Shown: positions 40,413-46,080 of the stretch, piece by piece
Layout of the letters: every line of letters starts with the position of its first letter
Numbering within the stretch: the stretch's first letter is position 1
From: JAEUIZ01 sp046155605
Lineage (GTDB): Bacteria; Planctomycetota; Phycisphaerae; Phycisphaerales; UBA1924
DNA length: 46,080 nucleotides
Reading direction: 5' to 3'
NCBI GenBank assembly: GCA_046155605.1
Contig: JBJXFQ010000134.1
Location: forward strand, 1-46,080
Program-made: the position numbers and the translations under genes
The notes under the pieces: generated by a model
What the model was told of the DNA's origin: nothing
Database searches by the model: none
Seen by the model: the letters and a program-made list of their open reading frames with translations, nothing else

Positions 40413-41432
40413 TTGCATCCTGATTCGCAAACTTCCCGCCGCGCCATCGTGGTCATGCTCCTCGGCGTGCTCGCGCCCCTGCTCCTCGGCGTGGATGCGA
40501 TCGTCCCCTGGTTCGCGCGGCACCGCACGGAATGGTCCCGAGTGATCGACGAGCGAGTCAACGCCACCGCCGCCACGACGCCCTCTCCCAAGGTGCTGTT
40601 CGTGGGTGGGAGCAATGTACCATTCGGCATCAACCCCCGCTCGCTCTCGGCGAAGATCAAAGCGCCCGTCGTCGCCTATGGCATCAGCGCCGGTGTGGGC
40701 CTGGACCTGATCGTGGCGCGTGTCGAGTCGATGGTCGCGCCAGGCGACATCGTTGTGCTCATGCCCGAACTTGCCCACTTTCGTTCATCCGAGGCAACGG
40801 ACCCGGTAAGCCGCGGCGATTGGATCCGGTTGTATGGCGATGGCCGGGGCGATCCGGTGGCACGGTTCCCGCGCCGCCAGTGGATCGCCGCCCGCGAGCG
40901 ATGCCGCATGCTGGTCACAGACGCGGAACAGGCGCTCTCCCAGGCGCTCATCGCCGCGCGCCAGCGGAACCGCGGGTGGACGCCGTCCAATGGGCCGACG
41001 AGCGCGTACGACGTCCGCTGCATCGATCGCGACGGCTGCGTCGAGTTCCCGCTGCCAGGCCCCGCCTCGGTGATCGACTGGACCCCGCCCGCGCTGGCCA
41101 CCGACGCTCAGTGGGATCGCACGCTGGGTGCCGTGGCCGTGCGCGACTTGGCGCGAGTCTGCCGTGAGCGCGGCGCTCGACCGTTCTTCCTGCCGGGGGT
41201 CCGGGCCGGCGAACGACCGACCCATGCTGCCGGCGTACAGCGGCTCGTCGCCTGTGAGGAGCGCGTGATGCGATACGCCGAGGCCTTCGGGTTTGAGCGC
41301 CTCGTGCCGCCCGGGAGCAGCCTCCTTGTCGGCCTCTACGCATTTGACACGCCGAACCACCTGAACGACGCGGGTGTCGCCTTGCTCGAGGATCGGCTGG
41401 TGCCGGCGCTGACGGCCAATCTGTCGAAATGA
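40413..41432 (+). CDS. SGNH-hydrolase-like membrane-anchored acyltransferase partner, copy 2
   Basis: The 339-aa product is a tandem paralogue of the preceding gene. The segments TEWSRVIDERV, FVGGSNV-x-FGINP, AGVGLDLIVAR and HLND-x-GV are shared, as are the N-terminal membrane helix (AIVVMLLGVLAPLLLGVDAI), the block I Ser (residue 67) and the late Asp/His (312 and 316). It differs by a shorter N-terminus and a different middle (about 150-230). The start is TTG at 40413, directly after the preceding TAG, with GGAGG 9 nt upstream; a GTG at 40374 is possible but has no ribosome-binding site. Two partners for one MBOAT could act in sequence, on different substrates or as a heterodimer. The gene converges with the rluA-type gene 130 nt away. 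Confidence 0.75.
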   Translation: MHPDSQTSRRAIVVMLLGVLAPLLLGVDAIVPWFARHRTEWSRVIDERVNATAATTPSPKVLFVGGSNVPFGINPRSLSAKIKAPVVAYGISAGVGLDLIVARVESMVAPGDIVVLMPELAHFRSSEATDPVSRGDWIRLYGDGRGDPVARFPRRQWIAARERCRMLVTDAEQALSQALIAARQRNRGWTPSNGPTSAYDVRCIDRDGCVEFPLPGPASVIDWTPPALATDAQWDRTLGAVAVRDLARVCRERGARPFFLPGVRAGERPTHAAGVQRLVACEERVMRYAEAFGFERLVPPGSSLLVGLYAFDTPNHLNDAGVALLEDRLVPALTANLSK

Positions 41433-41562
41433 GCAGGCGCAACGCCGATGTGACGGCTTTCCTAACACCCTCCCCGTCGCCAGCGGGAAAGAAGGCGCGC
41501 GCAACGCAAGTACCGGAGGCGGCAGCGCGACAGTTCATGCGATCTCGATGCGGACGACCCCG

Positions 41563-42777
41563 CTACGAAGCCCCTACCAGCCCATCCACGTCCAGGATCG
41601 TGCCGGGGGCCACCACACGGGACGCCTCGCGCCCAATCCGCAGCCCGCGGATCGCCTCCGCCATGTCGGCACGAAGCGGTGCCGCGAACGTCATCGCCAC
41701 ACCAGTCATCGGATGCGTGAACGCCAGCAGCGCCGCGTGCAGCCCCTGCCGCGCGAGAATCGCTCTGCCGTCGGGTGCCAGCATCGCCCTGCCGCCGTAC
41801 ATGTCGTCGCCGACGATCGGCCAGCCGAGGTGCGAGAGATGCACGCGAATCTGGTGCGTCCGCCCAGTCTTTAGTTCGATCTCCAGCAGCGAGAATCGCT
41901 CCGCCGGATCGGCCGCGTGCGGGTGATACAACTCGCGCACGCGATAGATGGTCACCGCCGCCTTCCCTTGCTCGTCGTGCCGCACCACCTGCTTCTCGCG
42001 GTAGCCCTTTTCACGCGACGGATGCGGACCCAGCGGCAGGTCGATCACGTCCACCGCCGGTTCGACGCGCCCATGCACCAGCGCCAGATACCGCTTCTCG
42101 ACACGCCGATGCTCGAACAGGTGCCCGAGTTTCCAATGCGCCTCGTCGGTCTTGGCGAAAACGATCACGCCGGACGTGTGTCGATCAAGCCGATGCACGA
42201 CGCCCGGCCGCGCAAACTCGTCCCCGACGCTCGAGAGCGACCCGCTGCCGGCCTGCTCGAACCGCCACGCCAGCGCGTTGATCATCGTGCCCTTGAGGTG
42301 CGACCGTGCCGGATGCACGATCATGTCCGGTGCCTTGTTGATGACGATGAGGTGCTCGTCCTCGTAGAGCGCCTCGAGCGGGATGGCTTCGGGCTGGATT
42401 CCCGCCGGCGGCGGCTCGGGGATCATCACCTCCACCACGTCGCCCCGCCGCAGGTTCGTCGATGGCTTGGCGACGCGATCGTTCACCGTCACCCCGCCCC
42501 CCGCGATCAACTTCTGCAACTGATTGCGGCTCATGAACGTGATGCGGTCGGTCAGGTACTTATCAAGCCGCTTGTTGAGGTCGCGCTGCAGCGTAAAGAC
42601 CACGCGGCCCACGACCTCGTCTTCGCCGCCGGCCTGCTCACGCTGGAGTTCGACCGCGCGCCGCAGCGCCTCGGGATCGACCTTGCCGCCGGGAAGAACG
42701 ACCTCGTCGCCCAGCGATACGCGCTCGTCGCCGGGCTCTTGACCTGAAGGCAGGCGCATCGATCCGCCGCTGCTCAC
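41563..42777 (-). CDS. RluA/RluD-family pseudouridine synthase
   Basis: The 404-aa product has an S4 RNA-binding domain (LNKRLDKYLTDRITFMSRNQ, LQKLIAGGGVTVNDRVAKPS) preceded by an acidic N-terminal extension of about 70 residues. The catalytic domain has ALYEDEHLIVINKAPDMIVH, ARPGVVHRLDRHTSGVIVFA with the catalytic Asp of H-R-L-D, LIGH-type LFEHRRVEKRYLALVHGRVE, and ELKTGRTHQIRVHLSHLGWP followed by IVGDDMYGG. This is the order of RluD-type enzymes, which isomerise uridines in 23S rRNA; the exact sites cannot be assigned. The GTG start overlaps the stop of the upstream TPR gene by 4 nt; ATG at 42759 is an alternative. Confidence 0.9.
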   Translation of the reverse strand: MSSGGSMRLPSGQEPGDERVSLGDEVVLPGGKVDPEALRRAVELQREQAGGEDEVVGRVVFTLQRDLNKRLDKYLTDRITFMSRNQLQKLIAGGGVTVNDRVAKPSTNLRRGDVVEVMIPEPPPAGIQPEAIPLEALYEDEHLIVINKAPDMIVHPARSHLKGTMINALAWRFEQAGSGSLSSVGDEFARPGVVHRLDRHTSGVIVFAKTDEAHWKLGHLFEHRRVEKRYLALVHGRVEPAVDVIDLPLGPHPSREKGYREKQVVRHDEQGKAAVTIYRVRELYHPHAADPAERFSLLEIELKTGRTHQIRVHLSHLGWPIVGDDMYGGRAMLAPDGRAILARQGLHAALLAFTHPMTGVAMTFAAPLRADMAEAIRGLRIGREASRVVAPGTILDVDGLVGAS

Positions 42778-43688
42778 TTGGGGTTCGCGGCGGGCGGCGC
42801 GGGCTCTGTCTTGGGCGACTCCGTCGACGCGGGTTGGCCCGGCGCGGGCTCGGACGGCTTCGGAGCGTCCGGCTTCGGTGCCTCCGGCGCGGGCTCCGGC
42901 GGCTTGGCCGCTTCTCCCGCCGGCGGCAGGATCGTCGCCGTCGGATTCGTCAGCGGGCTCGGTGCCGCGCTGGGCAACTCCGGCGGTTTCGGCGGCGCGG
43001 GCAACTCCGCCTTCGCATACAGCCGCGGCATCGCCGCCAGCGTGGGCAACTCCTCGATCTTCTTCTTCGCCAGCGCTGCCTGCCCAGGCATCGTCGCAAA
43101 CTCTGCCGCTTTCACCACGCGCTCATACGCCGCCTTCGCCGCCGCCATGTCCCCCTTGCTCTCCGCGACGGCTGCCAGCCCGAATCCCGCCCCGATCGCG
43201 TGAACCGCCTTGCTCTTGTTCATCTCCGTCGCCGCCAGCACCTCGGCATACAGCCGCTCCGCTTCGTCGAGGTTGCGCTTGCGGCCGTCGTCGTTGAGCA
43301 AGTCCTCCGGCGCGACGCTCCCATCCTGCTGCGGCCGCGCGCCGGGCGCGAGCCCAGTGCGCACCGCCCGCAGATGCACGTCCGCCGCGCGAATCTTTGC
43401 CATCACCCCCACCGATCGAATCCCTTTGTACGTCTCCGCGATGCCCTTGAGTGATTCGGGGCTCGGGTTGTTCGACCCCGCCGCCGCCTCAAACTCCAGA
43501 AACGCTCGATCGACCTCGGCCTTGCGCGACTTCTCGACGCGCTGGTACACCACGAACCCCAGCGCCGCCACCGCCGCCACCAAAAGCAGCGGCGTGCTCC
43601 ATTTCCTCAGCCAGTCGATGAACTCAACATTGAGTTTCGACTCCTCAAGTCCCGCGCCCTCGCGAATCTGTGTCTGTCGTTGGTCCAT
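42774..43688 (-). CDS. YfgM-like membrane protein with TPR-like domain and Pro-rich tail
   Basis: The 304-aa product has a cytoplasmic N-terminus, one membrane helix (STPLLLVAAVAALGFVVYQR) and an extracytoplasmic helical domain. The helices (AEVDRAFLEFEAAAGSNNPS, LDEAERLYAEVLAATEMNKS, VAESKGDMAAAKAAYERVVK) have the A/L/Y spacing of TPR units. The topology matches YfgM/AncA of the SecYEG-PpiD periplasmic chaperone pathway in proteobacteria, which is suggestive given that a PpiC/SurA-like lipoprotein is encoded elsewhere in the window; the assignment is only by resemblance. The last 70 residues are Pro/Ala/Glu/Lys low complexity (PPEPAPEAPKPDAPKPSEPA). A GAGGGA ribosome-binding site precedes the ATG. 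It is translationally coupled to the pseudouridine synthase gene. Confidence 0.65.
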   Translation of the reverse strand: MDQRQTQIREGAGLEESKLNVEFIDWLRKWSTPLLLVAAVAALGFVVYQRVEKSRKAEVDRAFLEFEAAAGSNNPSPESLKGIAETYKGIRSVGVMAKIRAADVHLRAVRTGLAPGARPQQDGSVAPEDLLNDDGRKRNLDEAERLYAEVLAATEMNKSKAVHAIGAGFGLAAVAESKGDMAAAKAAYERVVKAAEFATMPGQAALAKKKIEELPTLAAMPRLYAKAELPAPPKPPELPSAAPSPLTNPTATILPPAGEAAKPPEPAPEAPKPDAPKPSEPAPGQPASTESPKTEPAPPAANPK

Positions 43689-43841
43689 TGGCGTTCCCTC
43701 GGCCGGCCCCCAGAGTGCAAGCCCAAAGTCTAGGTCGTGCGATGCGCCGAGGCCTTCACAACTCGCTCAGCCTCTGTGCTTCCTTGCACCACCGATTTCG
43801 CCCCGAAGTTGGTACTCCTGACTACTCGACTCGCCGGCCTT

Positions 43842-44864
43842 CTACATCCAAAATCGCCACGGCCTCTCATCCGCCAGCGCCGCCGCAGCCACGAGCCGTT
43901 CCCGTATCGCCGTCGCACATTCCGCCAGGCCCGCTCCCGTGCGTGCGCTCGTTGCCACGTCCTGCGGCCAAGTCGGCACTCCCAAATCCGAACGCAGGCA
44001 TACTCGCAACACGCTCGCATCCTTCCTGGTGCGAAGTGGTACCGCCTGTGCTGCCGCCGTCGCATCTCCGCACAGCACCACCAAGTCCGCCATCTCCGCC
44101 AGCGCCATCGCCGCCGCACGCGCCTCAACCTCGACGTCGCCCCCTCCCTCGCGCAGCCCCGGCGTATCCGCGTAGCGCACCACCAGGCCGCCGACCTCCA
44201 GCAGCACGCCCACATAGTCCCGCGTCGTTCCCGGCTCGTTGGCCACCAGCGCGACCGAACGCCCCGCCAACGCGTTGAGCAGCGACGACTTTCCGATGTT
44301 CGCCGGGCCGAAGGCCACCACCAGCGGCGGCTCGATCAGCCTCGCCAACAGCGCCGGGGCAAGCCCGGCATCACCCGGCACCGCCGCCTCCAGCCACGAG
44401 CGTGTCGCCACGTCGAGCGCGAGCCACCGCCGCGGCTGATCCAGAAGCAGATCGATCGCCAGCGGGCTCGCCGCGCGCGCCAGCGCATCGAGCATCAGCG
44501 CCTCGATCTCGTCCTCGGCCTCGGGATAGCGCGCGCGGAGCGACGCGCGATGCGCCGAAGTGCCCGCATCCATCGGCGCGCCGAGCCTGCGTTCGATCCC
44601 GACCGCCAGCGCGCGCACGACCGCGGGTCCGGCGTGCGGCATCAGATGTGCGCACATCGACGTCCATCTCGCAACGACTCCCCGATCAATCCCCAGCAGG
44701 TCGACGACGCGCAGCGTGCCCACGGGCGCGCGCACGCCGAGTGTCCCGAGCGCCGCGTCGACCTCGGCCGTGCCGTCGAGCGTGTCGGCGGCATCTGAGA
44801 TGATCGAAATGAGTCCGATCCCGCCGCGGGTGGTCGGGTCGGTCTCGACCCGCCAGCGGATCAC
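43842..44864 (-). CDS. MnmE-like GTPase, divergent
   Basis: The 340-aa product has the layout of MnmE: an N-terminal folate-binding-like domain in reduced form (residues 1-80), a helical domain (ERRLGAPMDAGTSAHRASLR) and an inserted G domain. G1 is VVAFGPANIGKSSLLNAL, G2 is GTTRDYVG, G3 is VRYADTPGLREGG. The G4 position, normally N-K-x-D, reads LRSDLG, and the C-terminus is DERPWRFWM instead of the MnmE ending with Cys-Ile-Gly-Lys. Without that Cys the usual tRNA wobble-uridine modification chemistry is unlikely, so a tRNA-modification role is doubtful; planctomycetes may use it as a different GTPase. The GTG start at 44864 overlaps the coaX stop by 4 nt (GTGA). Confidence 0.7.
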   Translation of the reverse strand: MIRWRVETDPTTRGGIGLISIISDAADTLDGTAEVDAALGTLGVRAPVGTLRVVDLLGIDRGVVARWTSMCAHLMPHAGPAVVRALAVGIERRLGAPMDAGTSAHRASLRARYPEAEDEIEALMLDALARAASPLAIDLLLDQPRRWLALDVATRSWLEAAVPGDAGLAPALLARLIEPPLVVAFGPANIGKSSLLNALAGRSVALVANEPGTTRDYVGVLLEVGGLVVRYADTPGLREGGGDVEVEARAAAMALAEMADLVVLCGDATAAAQAVPLRTRKDASVLRVCLRSDLGVPTWPQDVATSARTGAGLAECATAIRERLVAAAALADERPWRFWM

Positions 44865-45664
44865 AGTTCGGGTCCGCCGCCATCCGCGCCGTCGCCGCCG
44901 AGTTGGGCCGCGCACGCCGCCTGGATGCCCATGAGCGTGAGGTCCGGCACGATGTTCTCGACGAGGTCGTCGTTCTCGAAGAGGACACGCGCATCGCCGC
45001 CCGTGGCGACGATCTGCGGATACGCGCCGTAGGCGTCGGCGTAGCGGTCGATCTGAAGGTGGACGAGCCCGCGTGCGGCCGCGAAAACACCCGCGAGCAT
45101 CGCCGACCGCGTGTCCTTCCCCCACGGCTCAGGGCCTTGCGGTGCCTCAAGCGGCAGCGAGGGCAGCGCCGCGGTGCCCTCGTGCAGCGATTGGAGCATC
45201 ATGGCGAGGCCCGGCGCGATCACTCCCCCCTGAAACACGCCCTGGCCATCGACAAAGTCAACGGTGATGGCGGTGCCGGCGTCGATCACGATGCAGGCTT
45301 GCTTGGCGCGGGCATACGCACCGATCGCGTCGAGCAGGCGATCCTGGCCGACGGTGCGTTCATCGGTGAGCGTCGTCTCGATCGGGATCTCGAGGTCGCT
45401 CCCGAGGCGGAAGAGTTCGCCGCCGCGCGCCTTGATGGGCGGCGTGAGGCGGTCGATGAGCGTCGCGCTCGCCGGATCGTTGACCGATGCAATGACGATC
45501 GGCGTGGCATGATTGACGACGGGCGCGGCCAGAATGGCCGCAACGATCGCGGCGGGGTCCGCGTTGGGGAACGCGCCGGAGAGTTCGAGGTCGCGTCCGC
45601 CGCGGCCGCGGAAGAGGCCCCAGCGGGTGCGCGTGTTGCCGACGCTGACGGCGAGGAGTTCCAT
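44861..45664 (-). CDS. coaX: Type III pantothenate kinase
   Basis: The 267-aa product phosphorylates pantothenate, the first step to coenzyme A, and belongs to the ASKHA fold. The phosphate-1 motif, usually D-x-G-N-T/S, reads LLAVSVGNTRTRWGLF, with Ser in place of the Asp. The other CoaX motifs are intact: ERTVGQDRLLDAIGAYARAK (G-x-D-R), CIVIDAGTAITVDFVDGQGV followed by FQGGVIAPG, and QIVATGGDARVLFEN near the end. The missing Asp would be expected to weaken Mg/phosphate binding unless this is a clade-wide variant. ATG at 45664 has no Shine-Dalgarno and is preceded by TACGCT with a 5-nt gap. Confidence 0.87.
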   Translation of the reverse strand: MELLAVSVGNTRTRWGLFRGRGGRDLELSGAFPNADPAAIVAAILAAPVVNHATPIVIASVNDPASATLIDRLTPPIKARGGELFRLGSDLEIPIETTLTDERTVGQDRLLDAIGAYARAKQACIVIDAGTAITVDFVDGQGVFQGGVIAPGLAMMLQSLHEGTAALPSLPLEAPQGPEPWGKDTRSAMLAGVFAAARGLVHLQIDRYADAYGAYPQIVATGGDARVLFENDDLVENIVPDLTLMGIQAACAAQLGGDGADGGGPEL

Positions 45665-45669
45665 GAGGA

Positions 45670-45675
45670 AGCGTA
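45670..45675 (-). promoter_or_regulatory. -10-like box TACGCT, leaderless start of coaX
   Basis: On the minus strand TACGCT ends 5 nt before the coaX ATG. The bases between (TCCTC) exclude a Shine-Dalgarno. This is the weakest member of the set because the upstream sequence is a low-complexity pyrimidine run. Confidence 0.3.
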
Positions 45676-45700
45676 GGGAGAAGGGAGGGAGAGAAGAGGG

Positions 45701-45740
45701 AGTGGCGGAGTGGAGAAGTGGCAAAGTGGCTGAGTGGCGT
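45701..45740 (+). repeat. 8-bp tandem repeat, five units starting AGTGG
   Basis: AGTGG begins at 45701, 45709, 45717, 45725 and 45733, an exact 8-bp period with the last three bases variable (units AGTGGCGG, AGTGGAGA, AGTGGCAA, AGTGGCTG, AGTGGCGT). Purine-rich 8-mers with the same phase extend leftwards to about 45677. It lies between coaX and the 3' end of the dockerin-tail gene. Confidence 0.85.
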
Positions 45741-45789
45741 GCTGGAAGCGCCAGCCTCGCCGTCCTGCTTCCGTGTCTTTCCCTTCGCC

Positions 45790-45845
45790 CCTGTCTCGCT
45801 GTCTCGCTTTCTTGCCGTCCCTTCGTCGCTCCGTCGCTTGCTGTG
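45790..45845 (+). repeat. Second 8-bp-period repeat, pyrimidine-rich
   Basis: Units CCTGTCTC, GCTGTCTC, GCTTTCTT, GCCGTCCC, TTCGTCGC, TCCGTCGC and TTGCTGTG follow one another from 45790 with an 8-bp period and gradual decay. It is close to but not the reverse complement of the AGTGG repeat 50 nt to its left. Confidence 0.6.
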
Positions 45846-45895
45846 TCCTCAGAGTGGTGAGCCTGGGCGTCCCGCTCCGGTCGGATTCTCCCTTC

Positions 45896-46080
45896 TCACG
45901 GGCACCCCGCCGCGAAGACGTTGATGTAGCAGATGAAGTCGTTGACGTTCAGCACGGGCGGCACGGCGCTGCCATCGCAGTTGGCGTAGGTATCGCCCGC
46001 GGCAAACTTGTTGAGGAAGCAGATGAAGTCGTTGACGGTGAGCGTCGGCGAGGTCGTTGAGGCGTCGCAGTCCCCGTAAC
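45896..46080 (-). CDS. C-terminus of a GC-type dockerin-tail protein (partial)
   Basis: Only the last 60 codons are in the window; the gene continues past base 46080. The peptide begins YGDCDASTTSPTLTVNDFIC and continues with a second copy, YANCDGSAVPPVLNVNDFIC, before ending YINVFAAGCP and TGA at 45898-45896. The two copies of (N/D)-C-D-x-S/T...V-N-D-F-I-C-F/Y-x-N-x-F-A-A-G are the same module found at the ends of the 973-aa protease and the sugar dehydrogenase. The protein is presumably exported, with its functional domain outside the window. Confidence 0.85.
   Translation of the reverse strand, partial: YGDCDASTTSPTLTVNDFICFLNKFAAGDTYANCDGSAVPPVLNVNDFICYINVFAAGCP

Noticed and set aside
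1..46080. CRISPR array, prophage, biosynthetic cluster or replication origin
   Set aside because: No regularly spaced direct repeats of CRISPR length, phage structural genes, PKS/NRPS modules or DnaA-box clusters were seen.

Overview
The window is GC-rich (about two-thirds G+C) bacterial chromosome that most resembles a planctomycete of the class Phycisphaerae. This rests on four large secreted proteins (one cut by each window edge or an insertion) that end in a short two-copy motif of the type NVNDFICF...FAAGC (the GC-type dockerin-like tail), on a pseudopilin with the RGFTLAELLVVISVIALL leader, on frequent GTG/TTG starts with GTGA/ATGA overlaps, and on mostly single housekeeping genes rather than large classical operons. 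No rRNA, CRISPR array, prophage or replication origin is visible.

Layout. 1-1300: the end of an IS630-like transposase next to an N-terminally truncated RCC1-repeat dockerin protein. 1357-5200: an ATP-citrate-lyase/succinyl-CoA-ligase alpha fusion with a citrate-synthase-type domain, an alkyltransferase-like (MGMT family) protein, a structured-looking 311-nt gap and a TolB-like beta-propeller lipoprotein. 5377-7470: a tightly packed accessory operon with a small eight-cysteine secreted protein, two HEAT-like membrane-anchored paralogues (the second frameshifted) and a pseudopilin. 7921-14855: a 973-aa secreted trypsin-like protease with a dockerin tail, a strong terminator, and a Tricorn-type protease. 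14888-20100: PBP4-type carboxypeptidase, a hypothetical, a CheY-like response regulator, pyrF, a Pro-rich alpha/beta hydrolase homologue with a degenerate active site and a DUF971 protein. 20155-24755: recG, an HTH protein with an overlapping partner, tRNA-Arg(TCT) and a four-helix membrane protein. 24814-32401: a PQQ-type sugar dehydrogenase with a dockerin tail and apparently an ATT start, alaS with a low-GC in-frame insertion, birA, nadC, fabI and a small hypothetical. 32407-36422: an unknown membrane protein, DUF1844, a SurA-like lipoprotein and YraN. 36463-41432: serS followed by an MBOAT acyltransferase and two tandem SGNH-type partners, which looks like a cell-surface O-acylation module. 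41563-45664 (minus strand): an RluA-type pseudouridine synthase, a YfgM-like TPR membrane protein, a degenerate MnmE-like GTPase and coaX. 45665-46080: 8-bp-period tandem repeats and the C-terminus of another dockerin-tail protein.

Two expression styles are visible. Some genes have a purine-rich Shine-Dalgarno sequence (fabI, the sugar dehydrogenase, the SGNH genes, the 973-aa protease). At least seven others (the ACL-like gene, the response regulator, the HTH gene, alaS, nadC, serS, coaX) have no Shine-Dalgarno but a TANNNT box ending 5-8 nt before the start codon, as expected for leaderless transcripts. The most notable items are these leaderless starts, the ATT start, the AlaRS insertion, the frameshifted HEAT/pseudopilin operon, the ACL-like fusion without its ATP-grasp partner, and the MBOAT/double-SGNH module. 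All functional statements are from reading motifs by eye; no database search was possible.
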